DNA of 64,000 nt from Halobacterium sp. KA-4 (GCF_021028995.1 NZ_JAJJZG010000001.1:1-64000), one strand, 5' to 3'; counted from the stretch's first letter, positions 49,659 through 57,772 are shown. Made by a program: numbers and translations. Notes: a model not told the origin generated them from the letters alone.

Positions 49659-50036
49659 CTACGCCACGAACCCGGTTCGCTGGGTGACTGCGGCCGCGCC
49701 CGCGACGACCGACAGCACGACCGCGACGGCAGCGACGCCGACCCACAGCGTGAACGCGAGACTCGCCAGCGCGCCCGCGAGCAGCCACTGCGCGACGCCG
49801 AGCGGCACCGCGAGAACGCCAGCGACGGTGGCGGTGCGCGTGGCAATCGTCTTCGCTTGCGCGACGCGGAGCGCGGTGGCGTCCGCCTGCGATTCAGCCG
49901 AGCCGAGAACCGTCTCCGCGCCGTCGCCCGCGACGAACGTCGTGTTCCAGCAGCGCTCGCAGGGCGGGTCGGGATCGGGCTGGCGCGTCCCGCAGGCCTT
50001 GCAGCGCCACACCTGTTCGTCGTCGTCGGCGTCCAT
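49659..50036 (-). CDS. Zinc-ribbon protein with two membrane helices
   Basis: A 125-residue protein. The N-terminus holds a zinc ribbon (CKACG ... CERCWNTTFV, about 12-34), a polar stretch of 30 residues, and two hydrophobic helices (about 66-90 and 93-116). The start ATG at 50036 is chosen at MDADDDEQVWRCKACG; the frame upstream is open but not convincing. Function unknown. The 261-bp spacer upstream carries the structured element at 50136-50254. Confidence 0.7.
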   Translation of the reverse strand: MDADDDEQVWRCKACGTRQPDPDPPCERCWNTTFVAGDGAETVLGSAESQADATALRVAQAKTIATRTATVAGVLAVPLGVAQWLLAGALASLAFTLWVGVAAVAVVLSVVAGAAAVTQRTGFVA

Positions 50037-50135
50037 GCTGGCGTCTTCTCCCGATTCCGCGAGCAAGTAGCTATCGATGCTCCCGTCCTCAACCCATCTG
50101 CTATTGCAGATTAGACAGCCGGTACGGGAGGGAAT

Positions 50136-50254
50136 GAAAGGGGCGGCGGGCTCGCGCTTGCCTGGTCGTCTCGCGACGCAAGCACCGCAGGAACGAGCAC
50201 AGCGAGTGACGAGGAGCACAGCGAGCGAGCGACCGCGAGCCCGCCGGGGCTTTC
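50136..50254 (+). repeat. Structured palindromic intergenic element
   Basis: Outer arms GAAAG (50136-50140) and CTTTC (50250-50254) and inner arms GGCGGGCTCGCG (50145-50156) and CGCGAGCCCGCC (50234-50245) pair over about 17 bp, with a four-by-four internal mismatch. Inside lie a second stem GCTTGC/GCAAGC (50156-50161, 50178-50183) and a 12-bp direct repeat GAGCACAGCGAG (50195-50206 and 50214-50225). This could be a dispersed palindromic element or a folded RNA. No protein is coded. Confidence 0.6.
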
Positions 50255-50297
50255 GAGGAAGCGTAGACGACAGAGAGCGAAACTACTGCAAACGAAC

Positions 50298-50900
50298 CTA
50301 GCGCGGGACCCAGGAGTAGACGTGGTTGAGCATCCAGTAGGTGACGACGCCGAGGAACAGCGACAGCGACCACGCCGTCACGGCAATCCGGCCGTACTTG
50401 GCGTGGCTCGTCTCCCGCAGTTCCGCCGGGGTGTGCGTGAGGCCGAGCGTGATGGCGTAGAGGACGACGGGGACGGCGACGACGGAGAGGACGATGTGGA
50501 TGGCGAGCATCAACAGGTACAGCGGTTCGACGACGCCGGCGTACTGGGCGAGGAACTGGCCTTCTTCGATGACGATGGACTTCTCGAAGCCGCCGCCGAC
50601 TTTCCAGAGGTAGAGCACGAGGAACACGCAGATGAGCGCGAACGCGGTCAGCATGGCGGCGCGGTGCTTCTGGACGTCGCCGCGCTTGATGAAGGCCGCA
50701 CCCACGAGCAGGCTGGTGAGCGCGAGCGTGTTCACGACGGCGATGGCGTCCGAGAACAGGAGGACGGTCTCGTCCGAGAGCGGCGGGAACAGCGGGACGA
50801 CGCCGGAGAAGGCGGCGGCGACGAGCGCGTAGCCGACGACCGAGAGCACGACGGTGACGCGGCGCGGGTTCGCTCGTGCGTAGTCGGAGACGGAGGTCAT
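50298..50900 (-). CDS. DUF420-family membrane protein, cytochrome oxidase-associated
   Basis: A 200-residue protein with five membrane helices. The family signature is visible: SDAIAVVNTLALTSLLVGAAFIKRGDVQKHRAAMLTAFALICVFLVLYLWK (about 48-99) and EPLYLLMLAIHIVLSVVAVPVVLYAITLGL (about 124-153), with His residues in the helices. DUF420 proteins resemble CtaM/YozB, needed for cytochrome oxidase assembly in some bacteria. The ATG at 50900 gives the usual N-terminus. It is divergent from the B12-subunit gene. Confidence 0.85.
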   Translation of the reverse strand: MTSVSDYARANPRRVTVVLSVVGYALVAAAFSGVVPLFPPLSDETVLLFSDAIAVVNTLALTSLLVGAAFIKRGDVQKHRAAMLTAFALICVFLVLYLWKVGGGFEKSIVIEEGQFLAQYAGVVEPLYLLMLAIHIVLSVVAVPVVLYAITLGLTHTPAELRETSHAKYGRIAVTAWSLSLFLGVVTYWMLNHVYSWVPR

Positions 50901-51030
50901 GGGCGGACGTTCGGCCCCGGCCACAAACCCGCTTTCGCTTCTCGCGGGAACAACCGGAGTTTGGGTAGCGCAAGCAGAACTGTAATAGAAGTCCGTTAGA
51001 GTGAAACACGTATGTGGCAAAATTCGGGTT

Positions 51031-51447
51031 ATGAGCCACGAATCCCAGCGGAACATCCGGTGCCTGGTGGCCAAAGTCGGACTCGACGGCCACGACCGGG
51101 GCGCTCACGTCATCACGCGGGCGTTCCGCGACGCCGGATTCGAGGTCATCTACTCCGGGCTCCACAAGGCCCCCGAGGAGATCGTGCAGGCGGCCGTCCA
51201 GGAGGACGTCGACGTGCTCGGCATCTCCATTCTCTCGGGCGCGCACAACACGCTCGTCCCGAAAGTCGTCGAGGGCCTCCAGGAGTACGACGCCTTCGAG
51301 GACACGCTCATCATCGTCGGCGGCATCGTCCCCGACGAGGACCGCGAGGGCCTGAAGGAGGCGGGCGTGGACGCCATCTTCGGGCCGGGGACGCCGATGG
51401 AGGAGACCATCGAGTTCATCCGAGCGAACGTGAAGCGGCGTGACTGA
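51031..51447 (+). CDS. mcmA2: Methylmalonyl-CoA mutase, small B12-binding subunit
   Basis: A 138-residue cobalamin-binding Rossmann domain. KVGLDGHDRGAHVITRAFRDAGFEVIYSGLHKAPEEIVQAA (about 15-55) contains the DxHxxG motif with the cobalt-binding His, and the S-x-L-type segment GISILSGAHNTLVPKVVEGL (about 64-83) and IVGGIVPDED (about 97-106) complete the B12 site. It pairs with the large subunit coded at 35968. The MeaB chaperone gene begins one base after its stop, so this subunit and its chaperone are co-expressed. Start ATG 51031. Confidence 0.95.
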   Translation: MSHESQRNIRCLVAKVGLDGHDRGAHVITRAFRDAGFEVIYSGLHKAPEEIVQAAVQEDVDVLGISILSGAHNTLVPKVVEGLQEYDAFEDTLIIVGGIVPDEDREGLKEAGVDAIFGPGTPMEETIEFIRANVKRRD

Positions 51448-51448
51448 G

Positions 51449-52429
51449 ATGGCCGCCCAGGACGCTCCCGACCTCGTGGACGAACTGCTCGCTGGGAAAC
51501 ACCGGGCGCTCGCGCGCACTATCACGCGCATCGAGAACCGGTCGCCGGGCTACCGCGACCTCGTTGCCGCGCTCTACCCGCACACGGGGAACGCGGACGT
51601 CGTCGGCATCACGGGCAGCCCGGGCTCGGGGAAGTCGACGCTCGTGGACAAGATGGCGAAGGCGTACCGCGACCGCGGGCTCACCGTCGGCGTCATCGCC
51701 GTCGACCCCTCCAGCCCCTTCACTGGTGGCGCGGTGCTCGGGGACCGCATCCGGATGGCGTCCACCGCGACGGACATGGACGTATTCTTCCGGTCGATGT
51801 CCGCACGCGGCAGTCTCGGCGGCCTCTCGACGGCGACCACGGACGCCGTCAAAGCGCTGGACGCGTTCGGGAAGGACAAAATCATCATCGAGACGGTGGG
51901 CGCCGGACAGAACGAGGTCGACGTCGTGAAGACTGCGGACACGGTCGCCGTGCTCGTGCCGCCCTCCTCCGGCGACGACGTCCAGATGCTGAAGGCGGGC
52001 ATCCTCGAAATCGGGGACGTCTTCGTCGTGAACAAGGCGGACCTCGCCGGCTCGGACAAGACCGTCACCGAACTGAAGAACATGCTCGAGATGCGCGAGG
52101 GCGAGGCCGGGGACTGGGACCCCGAAGTCGTCGAGACGATTGCGAACACCGGCGAAGGCGTGACCGAGTTCCTCGACGTGCTCGACGCCCACGCCGACTG
52201 GCTCGACGAGTCGGGCCGCCGCGAGGCCAAGCGCCACCAGCGCCACGCCGAGGAACTACGGAACCTCCTGCGGGAGGACGCGAGCGAGCTCGTCGAGGAC
52301 GAACTCGACGCACGCGGCGGCATCGACGAACTCGTCGAGCGCATCGACGCCGGCGAGACGACGCCGTACGACATCGCCGACGACGTAATCGAGCCACTCG
52401 CGGACTGCCTCGACCAGCAACGCGACTGA
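51449..52429 (+). CDS. meaB: MeaB/ArgK-type GTPase chaperone of methylmalonyl-CoA mutase
   Basis: A 326-residue G3E-type P-loop GTPase. Walker A ITGSPGSGKSTLVDKMAKAYRDRG (about 50-73), VIAVDPSSPFTGGAVLGDRIRM (about 79-100), Walker B/switch IIIETVGAGQNEVDVVKTADTVAVLVPPSSGDDVQ (about 145-179) and NKADLAGSD (about 193-201) for guanine binding. MeaB guards mutase loading with adenosylcobalamin and protects it from inactivation. ATG 51449 is chosen, with an in-frame GTG three codons earlier that overlaps the B12-subunit stop. Confidence 0.95.
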   Translation: MAAQDAPDLVDELLAGKHRALARTITRIENRSPGYRDLVAALYPHTGNADVVGITGSPGSGKSTLVDKMAKAYRDRGLTVGVIAVDPSSPFTGGAVLGDRIRMASTATDMDVFFRSMSARGSLGGLSTATTDAVKALDAFGKDKIIIETVGAGQNEVDVVKTADTVAVLVPPSSGDDVQMLKAGILEIGDVFVVNKADLAGSDKTVTELKNMLEMREGEAGDWDPEVVETIANTGEGVTEFLDVLDAHADWLDESGRREAKRHQRHAEELRNLLREDASELVEDELDARGGIDELVERIDAGETTPYDIADDVIEPLADCLDQQRD

Positions 52430-52472
52430 TTCTGTCACAACGGCTAAGCGACTGGCGGCTGAACCTCCTGGC

Positions 52473-53408
52473 ATGCGACTTCGTAGACTCCTCGCTGGCG
52501 GCGTCGGCACCGTCGCGGCCGCGGACCTCCTCGACCGCGGCCTCCGCGCGAAGGCCGGCGAGTTGCCGCCGGCGCTCGCGGGCGCACAGGACACCTACCG
52601 GTGGCGTGGGTTCGACGTGGCCTACACCGAGGCCGGCGACCCCGACCGCCCGGACGTGGTCTGCCTGCACGGGATTCACGCCGCCGCGTCGAGCCGCGAG
52701 TTCGCGGGCGTCTTCGACGCGCTCGCCGAGGACTACCACGTGATTGCGCCCGACCTGCCGGGGTTCGGGCGGACCGACCGCCCGCCGGTCGCGTACACGT
52801 CCTCGCTGTACGAGGAGTTCGTCGCGGACTTCGTCTCCGAGGTCGCCGACGACCCGGTCGTCCTCGGAACTTCGCTCTCGGGCGCGTGGGCGGCGATTGC
52901 CGCCGGGGAGGCGGACGTCTCGGGGCTGTTGCTCGTCTGTCCGACCGCGGACACCGGTCCGCGCCGACCGTGGTTGCGCGCGCTCCTCCGCTCGCCCGTG
53001 CTCGGCGCGGCGGCGTTCGACGCGCTGACCGCGAAGCCGTCGCTGCGGTTCTTCGACGAGCGCGACGCCTTCTACTACCCCGAGCGCATCCCCGAGGGAC
53101 TCGTGGACTACCAGTGGCAGACCGCCCACCAAGAGGGCGCACGGTTCGCACCCGCGTCGTTCGTCGGCGGCTACCTCGACGCGGACGTCGACCTCGGTGC
53201 CGAACTCCGCGAGCGCGACTGCCCGGTGACGCTCGTCTGGGGCCGGGAAGCCACCATCTCGACGCTCGCCGCCGGCCGGGACGTCGCCGAGGACGCGGAC
53301 ACGCGGCTGGTCGTCGTCGACGAGACACGCCTCCTCCCGCACGCAGAACAGCCCGAGGTGTTCCTCGACGCGGTCCGCGAGGACCTACCGCGGCTCGAAG
53401 ACCACTAA
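52473..53408 (+). CDS. Alpha/beta-hydrolase fold protein
   Basis: A 311-residue alpha/beta hydrolase. CLHGIHAAASSREFAGVFDALAEDYHVIAPDLPGFGRTDRPP (about 67-108) gives the oxyanion region and second strand. The nucleophile elbow is LGTSLSGAW (about 131-139), where the last position is Ser instead of the usual Gly. A catalytic His is likely in LLPHAEQPEVFLDAV near the end. The N-terminus has Arg residues and a hydrophobic stretch (RRLLAGGVGTVAAADLL), possibly a membrane anchor. The last 24 bp overlap the convergent DUF35 gene. Substrate unknown. Confidence 0.85.
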   Translation: MRLRRLLAGGVGTVAAADLLDRGLRAKAGELPPALAGAQDTYRWRGFDVAYTEAGDPDRPDVVCLHGIHAAASSREFAGVFDALAEDYHVIAPDLPGFGRTDRPPVAYTSSLYEEFVADFVSEVADDPVVLGTSLSGAWAAIAAGEADVSGLLLVCPTADTGPRRPWLRALLRSPVLGAAAFDALTAKPSLRFFDERDAFYYPERIPEGLVDYQWQTAHQEGARFAPASFVGGYLDADVDLGAELRERDCPVTLVWGREATISTLAAGRDVAEDADTRLVVVDETRLLPHAEQPEVFLDAVREDLPRLEDH

Positions 53409-53777
53409 CCGCTCGCCCCGCGTCTCCGTCTCGCCGAACCCGGGTTCGACGTCCAGCCCGATTTCGACGTCCTCGACGTCCGCCTGCACCTGCCCCGTGA
53501 GCCGTACGGGGCCGAAGTCCACGACGGCCGTGACGTAGGGTGCGTCGTCGGCGAACGACGGCGCAGGAACGTGAACTCTCGTGTACGTCGCCACCTCGCC
53601 GGAGTCGGGGAGTGGCGTTTCGTCGAGGTCGGCGCTCCCGCACTCCGGGCAGACGCGCCGCGGCGGCAGGCTCCCGTGGCCGTTCGCGCACTCCACGTAG
53701 TAGCCCTCGCCGTCGGCGAGCGCGTCGAGGAACTCGTCGAAGCCCGCGTCGCGCACGGGTTCGTCGTCTTCAGTCAT
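53385..53777 (-). CDS. DUF35 OB-fold/zinc-ribbon acyl-CoA-associated protein
   Basis: A 130-residue protein. The N-terminal zinc ribbon (CANGHGSLPPRRVCPECGS, about 30-48) is followed by an OB-fold (GEVATYTRVHVPAPSFADDAPYVTAVVDFGPVRLTGQV). DUF35 proteins bind acyl-CoA and bridge thiolase and HMG-CoA synthase so that acetoacetyl-CoA is channelled in archaeal isoprenoid synthesis. Its start overlaps the thiolase stop (ATGA), the usual pairing. HMG-CoA synthase itself is not in the window. Confidence 0.87.
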   Translation of the reverse strand: MTEDDEPVRDAGFDEFLDALADGEGYYVECANGHGSLPPRRVCPECGSADLDETPLPDSGEVATYTRVHVPAPSFADDAPYVTAVVDFGPVRLTGQVQADVEDVEIGLDVEPGFGETETRGERLVVFEPR

Positions 53778-54943
53778 TCTGCGACCTCCTCCAGAACGTG
53801 AACGACGGCACTCGCCACCGTCCCACCGGCGTTGTGCGCGACGCCGACGCGCGCCTCGGGAACGTGCTCGCTGTTGACGTGGTCGCCGCGCAGCAGTTTC
53901 GTGAGTTCCGCGACCTGGCTCGTCCCCGTCGCGCCGACCGGGTGTCCCTTCGCCTTCAGTCCCCCGGAGAGGTTCACGGGGAGGGCGCCGTCCTGCGTAG
54001 TTATCCCGTCACGGGCAGCCGTGATTCCCTCGCCGGTCTCGAAGAAGCCCAGCGACTCCAGCGCGAGCACTTCCGCGATGGTGAAGCAGTCGTGGACCTC
54101 CGCGAGGTCCACGTCGTCGGCTGCGACGCCGGCGTCGGCGTAGGCTTCCTCGGCGGCCTCGGTGGCGGCGGGCGAGGTCGCGACGTTCTCGCGGTCCTGC
54201 AGCGCCATCCGGTCGCCGCCCTGTCCCGTCCCGGTAATCGCGACGCCCGCGTCGAGGTCGTTGGTTTCTGCGTAGTCCTCGCTGACGAGGACGACCGCGC
54301 TCGCGCCGTCGGTCACGGGGCAGGCGTCGTAGAGGTGCAGCGGGTCCGCGACCGCCGGCGAGTCCAGCGCAGCCTCCACAGTGATTTCGCGCTGGTACTG
54401 CGCGTGCTCGTTGCCCACGGCGTTGGCGTGGTTCTTCACCGCGACGTGCGCGAGGTCCTCGCGCGTGCCGCCGAACTGCTCGAAGTACGCCGTCGCCATC
54501 ATCGCGTACGCGCCAGGGAACGTGACGCCCGCGCGCACCTCGTACAGTTCGTCCGCGGCGATGGCCAGCGCCTCCGTCGACCCCGCGGTCGAGAGGTTCG
54601 TCATGCGCTCGGACCCACCGACCACGAGCACGTCGGCCTCGCCGTTCCGGACGTCGCGGACGGCCTGCCGGAGCGCCACGCCGCTGGACGCACAGGCGCT
54701 CTCGTAGCGCGTCGCCGGCGCCTGCACGCCAAGCGCCTCCGCCGCGAGCGGCCCCTGGTGGCCCTGGTGCTCGCTCAACTCGCCCATGAAGTTGCCGTAG
54801 TAGACGCCCTCGACGTCGTCGCGGGCGACGCCAGCGTCCTCGATGGCGGTCGCCCCCGCCTCCGCGAACAGGTCGCGGCTCGTGCGCTCGGGGTGGCGGC
54901 CGAACTTCGTGATTCCGGCGCCGGCCACGCGAACCTTCGTCAT
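53774..54943 (-). CDS. Thiolase (acetoacetyl-CoA thiolase / SCP-x-like)
   Basis: A 389-residue thiolase-superfamily enzyme. The nucleophile Cys lies in RYESACASSGVALRQAV (about 83-99). Late motifs EVHDCFTIAEVLALE (about 297-311), GGLKAKGHPVGATGTSQ (about 335-351) with the catalytic His, and VGVAHNAGGTVASAVVHVL with a less typical C-terminus identify the archaeal acetyl-CoA C-acyltransferase group, the partner of DUF35 proteins. The frame extends far upstream but only as antisense of the next genes; ATG 54943 begins MTKVRVAGAGITKFG. It condenses or cleaves 3-ketoacyl-CoA. Confidence 0.9.
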   Translation of the reverse strand: MTKVRVAGAGITKFGRHPERTSRDLFAEAGATAIEDAGVARDDVEGVYYGNFMGELSEHQGHQGPLAAEALGVQAPATRYESACASSGVALRQAVRDVRNGEADVLVVGGSERMTNLSTAGSTEALAIAADELYEVRAGVTFPGAYAMMATAYFEQFGGTREDLAHVAVKNHANAVGNEHAQYQREITVEAALDSPAVADPLHLYDACPVTDGASAVVLVSEDYAETNDLDAGVAITGTGQGGDRMALQDRENVATSPAATEAAEEAYADAGVAADDVDLAEVHDCFTIAEVLALESLGFFETGEGITAARDGITTQDGALPVNLSGGLKAKGHPVGATGTSQVAELTKLLRGDHVNSEHVPEARVGVAHNAGGTVASAVVHVLEEVAE

Positions 54944-54990
54944 ACCACAGGATTGTTCGAGTAGGGTCAAAAGGTGTGGGGAACCCCGGG

Positions 54991-55266
54991 TTACATCCCC
55001 ATGTCCGCAGCCGCGTCCGGCACCGGGAGGTCGTTCGGAGCAACGCCGAGCAGTTCCGCGGCGTGGTCTAGGGCCATGTCGAAACCGTAGTACCGCTCTA
55101 GTTCGTCGCCGTCCGCGGTCGGGCGCACCTTCAACATCGCGTACCCCTCGACGTTCTGCGCGACGGCGGCGGTCCGGCCGTCGCGCTCGAACGCCAGCAC
55201 GCGCTCGGTGTCGGTCTCGTAGTAGCGGGCGGTGACGTCGCCGGCTTCGGCGGTCTCCTCGATCAT
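54991..55266 (-). CDS. Small conserved-type soluble protein (DUF7111-like)
   Basis: A 91-residue protein without membrane segments. ARYYETDTERVLAFERDGRTAAVAQNVEGYAMLKVRP (about 13-49) followed by LERYYGFDMALDHAAELLGVAP suggests an alpha/beta fold. It ends MGM. The ATG at 55266 (MIEETAEAG) is preferred over an earlier one at 55299. It seems to be a small haloarchaeal family of unknown function; the family name is from memory. Upstream, 120 bp separate it from the azlC transcript on the other strand. Confidence 0.72.
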   Translation of the reverse strand: MIEETAEAGDVTARYYETDTERVLAFERDGRTAAVAQNVEGYAMLKVRPTADGDELERYYGFDMALDHAAELLGVAPNDLPVPDAAADMGM

Positions 55267-55386
55267 CGTCGGCGATTCGGCCGGCCGGGGGAAAAACACG
55301 ACGGGTCCGCGCTCGCCGCGGGCGAGCCGGGCGACGGCACCGCCGTCCCCGAATCGTTTTCAGCGCGGCGGGCCTGCGTCGAACTG

Positions 55387-55422
55387 ATGCGAGTCGCCAC
55401 GCGGAGGGGTAGCGTTGGCTGA
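55387..55422 (+). CDS. Upstream mini-ORF overlapping azlC (11 residues)
   Basis: ATG at 55387 codes MRVATRRGSVG and stops with TGA at 55420-55422, eight bases inside azlC. A TTTTC stretch about 30 bp upstream may be its TATA box. The azlC Shine-Dalgarno GGAGG (55403-55407) lies inside it, so ribosomes on the mini-ORF would pass over it. It may couple or control azlC translation. Not demonstrated. Confidence 0.35.
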   Translation: MRVATRRGSVG

Positions 55423-56149
55423 AGGCGAACCGACGACCGAGCACAGCGACAGCGACAGCGTGCAGTCCGTGGACTTCACCGCGGCGGGCGTCCGCGAGGG
55501 GTTCGTCGCGGGGTTCCCGGTGGCGGTCGGCGTCGCGGGCTACGGCGTCGTCTTCGGCGTGGTCGCGCGCCGCGCGGGATTGAGCGTCGCCGAAGCCGGA
55601 CTGATGAGCGCGACCGTGCTCGCGGGCGCCGCGCAGTTGGTCGCCGTCGAACTGTGGGCGGACCCGATTCCCGTGGTCGCGGTGGTCGCGACGACCGCGC
55701 TCGTGAACCTCCGGTACGTGCTGATGGGCGCGGCGCTGCGGCCGTGGCTCCAGCAGCTCACGGTCCCCAGAGCCTACACGAGCGTGTTCTTCTTCGCGGA
55801 CGAGAACTGGGCGCTGTCCATCGGGACGCTGCGCTCCGGGAGCCACAACGGCGCGTTCCTGTTCGGGAGCGGCGTCGTGCTCTGGCTGCTGTGGATTGTC
55901 TCCACCGTCGTCGGCGCGACCGCCGGCGACCTCGTCGGCGACCCCGCAACGTACGGTCTGGACTTCGTCGCGACGGCGCTGTTCCTCACGCTCGCCGCCG
56001 GCTTCTGGGAGGGCAAGGAGTCGCTGCGACCGTGGGTCGTCGCAGCGACCGCCGCGCTCGCCGTGCACGCCGTCGTCCCCGGCGAGTGGTACATCCTCGC
56101 GGGCGCGCTCGCCGGCGCCGCGACCGAGGTGGTGACCTACGATGATTGA
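55415..56149 (+). CDS. azlC: AzlC-type branched-chain amino acid exporter, large subunit
   Basis: A 244-residue membrane protein with seven helices. GVREGFVAGFPVAVGVAGYGVVFGVVARRAGLSVAEAGLMSATVLAGAAQLVAVELW (about 25-81) is the AzlC signature, and LVNLRYVLMGAALRPWL and SVFFFADENWALSIG follow. The start is a TTG at 55415, with a perfect GGAGG seven bases upstream (55403-55407); the next in-frame starts are GTGs at 55460 and 55469. It overlaps azlD by 8 bp. AzlCD proteins export branched-chain amino acids and analogues. Confidence 0.88.
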   Translation: MAEGEPTTEHSDSDSVQSVDFTAAGVREGFVAGFPVAVGVAGYGVVFGVVARRAGLSVAEAGLMSATVLAGAAQLVAVELWADPIPVVAVVATTALVNLRYVLMGAALRPWLQQLTVPRAYTSVFFFADENWALSIGTLRSGSHNGAFLFGSGVVLWLLWIVSTVVGATAGDLVGDPATYGLDFVATALFLTLAAGFWEGKESLRPWVVAATAALAVHAVVPGEWYILAGALAGAATEVVTYDD

Positions 56150-56456
56150 TGCGCTCAGCCTCGACCCGACCGTCGTCGCCGTGATTCTCGCGATGGCCGC
56201 CGTGACGTACGCCACGAAGGCGGGCGGGTTCTGGCTGCTCGGGCGCGTCGACCTCACCGAGCGCGCGGAAGCCGGCATCGACGTGCTCCCGGGCGCGGTC
56301 GTCGTCGCGTTCGTCGCGCCCGCGCTCGCCGAGGGCGGGGTTCCCGAGTGGGTCGCCGCCGTCGCGACCGTCGCCGTCGCGCGCAAGACCGGGAACCTGC
56401 TGGTGTCGCTGGCGGTCGGCGTCGCCGTGGTGCTCGCGGTCCGGAACGTGCTGTAG
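56142..56456 (+). CDS. azlD: AzlD-type branched-chain amino acid exporter, small subunit
   Basis: A 104-residue four-helix membrane protein. AVTYATKAGGFWLLGRVDLTERAEAGIDVLPGAVVVAFVAPAL (about 20-62) is typical of AzlD, with the charged loop between helices 1 and 2. It overlaps azlC and forms the usual two-component exporter with it. About 60 bp separate its stop from the next mini-ORF. No other regulator is visible in the immediate surroundings. Confidence 0.88.
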   Translation: MIDALSLDPTVVAVILAMAAVTYATKAGGFWLLGRVDLTERAEAGIDVLPGAVVVAFVAPALAEGGVPEWVAAVATVAVARKTGNLLVSLAVGVAVVLAVRNVL

Positions 56457-56516
56457 CCGCGGGCCGGCGCCTGCACCACACCTTTTGTGTCGGCTCCCTA
56501 ACGAACCAGTCGAGTG

Positions 56517-56573
56517 ATGGGCGACCACCCGGCGGACCGGCACGGGAGACGCGAGTTGGAGCACGACCGATGA
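56517..56573 (+). CDS. Upstream mini-ORF overlapping the DUF418 gene (18 residues)
   Basis: ATG at 56517 codes MGDHPADRHGRRELEHDR and its TGA overlaps the DUF418 ATG as ATGA (56570-56573). TTTTGTGT at 56483-56490, centred about 31 bp upstream, could give a leaderless transcript starting here. The GGAG for the DUF418 gene (56558-56561) lies inside it. A coupling leader is plausible; the peptide is very charged and has no recognised family. Confidence 0.4.
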   Translation: MGDHPADRHGRRELEHDR

Positions 56574-57772
56574 GCGGCGATGGCGGGCCAACGCCGCCGT
56601 CGGAACGCGTCGTCGGCCTCGACGCGCTCCGCGGGTTCGCGCTGCTGGGGATTCTGGTCGTCAACGTCCGACTGTTCTCGATGCCCGAAGTCGTGCTGTT
56701 GAATCCGACGGCGTACGGCGACTTCGCGGGCGCGAACTACTGGGCGTGGTTCGCCGGCCACGTGCTCGTCGAGCAGAAGTTCATCACGCTGTTCACGCTG
56801 CTGTTCGGCGCCGGCATCGCGCTGTTCACCCGCAACCGCGAGCGCCGCGGCGACCCGGTGCTCGGCCTCCACCTCCGGCGGTCAGTGTTGCTCGTCGCGT
56901 TCGGCCTCCTGCACGCCTACCTGCTGTGGTACGGCGACGTGCTCGTCGCGTACGGCGTCACCGCACTCTGGGTCGTCTCCGCGCGCCACGAGACGGTGCG
57001 CCGGCAGGCAGTGCTCGGGCTCGGGCTGCTCCTCGTGCCGTCCGCGACAGAAGTGCTGTCCGCGCTGTTCTCGGACCTCTCGGCGTTCGCGCAGACGTGG
57101 CGGCCGGCCGAGACAGAGCTCCGCGCGGAAGTCGAAACGTACCGGAGCGGCTGGCTCGCACAGATGGCCCACCGCGTGCCGACCTCGTTCGAGCGCCAGA
57201 CGGCGGGTTACCTCGCGTCGACGGGCTGGCGCGTGAGCGGGTCGATGCTGCTCGGAATGGCGCTGTTCGAGTGGGGCGTCCTGACGAACGACCGCTCGCA
57301 GCGGTTCTACCGGCGGCTCGCCGCTGTCGGCGGCGCCACCGGGCTCGCAATCGCGCTCGCCGGCGTCTGGTACGTCGAAGCCAGCAACTGGACCCCGGCC
57401 GCGGGCCTGCTCTGGCGGCAGTTCAACTACTGGGGGAGCCTCCCGCTCGCCGGTGCGTACGTCGCACTCGTCATGCTGTACGCGCGCCGGCGACCCGACG
57501 GCGTCCTGACACGCACGCTGGCGGGCATCGGCCGCACCGCCTTCAGCAACTACCTCCTCCAGAGCCTGCTCGCGACGTGGATTTTCTACGGGCACGGCCT
57601 CGGGCTGTTCGGCCGCGTGACGCGATTCGAAGCGCTCGGCGTCGTCGCCGCAATCTGGGTCGTGCAGGCCGCCCTCTCGATGCTCTGGCTGCGACGGTTC
57701 CGCTTCGGGCCGATGGAGTGGCTCTGGCGCACGCTCACGTACAGCGAGCGCCAGCCGCTCAGAAGTGACTGA
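56570..57772 (+). CDS. DUF418-family membrane protein
   Basis: A 400-residue protein with about ten helices. VVGLDALRGFALLGILVVNVRLFSMPE (about 14-40) is the N-terminal signature shared with acyltransferase-like HGSNAT/DUF1624 proteins. KFITLFTLLFGAGIALFTRNRERRG (about 69-93) follows, and the C-terminal DUF418 domain (about 240-390) has LAGIGRTAFSNYLLQSLLATWIFYGHGLGLFG. Start ATG 56570 follows GGAG (56558-56561) by eight bases. The function of the family is poorly known, presumably membrane transport or acyl transfer. Its stop abuts the convergent acyl-CoA dehydrogenase gene. Confidence 0.85.
   Translation: MSGDGGPTPPSERVVGLDALRGFALLGILVVNVRLFSMPEVVLLNPTAYGDFAGANYWAWFAGHVLVEQKFITLFTLLFGAGIALFTRNRERRGDPVLGLHLRRSVLLVAFGLLHAYLLWYGDVLVAYGVTALWVVSARHETVRRQAVLGLGLLLVPSATEVLSALFSDLSAFAQTWRPAETELRAEVETYRSGWLAQMAHRVPTSFERQTAGYLASTGWRVSGSMLLGMALFEWGVLTNDRSQRFYRRLAAVGGATGLAIALAGVWYVEASNWTPAAGLLWRQFNYWGSLPLAGAYVALVMLYARRRPDGVLTRTLAGIGRTAFSNYLLQSLLATWIFYGHGLGLFGRVTRFEALGVVAAIWVVQAALSMLWLRRFRFGPMEWLWRTLTYSERQPLRSD

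Noticed and set aside
54944-56479. An N-terminal extension of the thiolase frame by about 500 residues
   Set aside because: The frame stays open by chance through genes on both strands; the thiolase starts at the standard MTKVRVAGAG at 54943.
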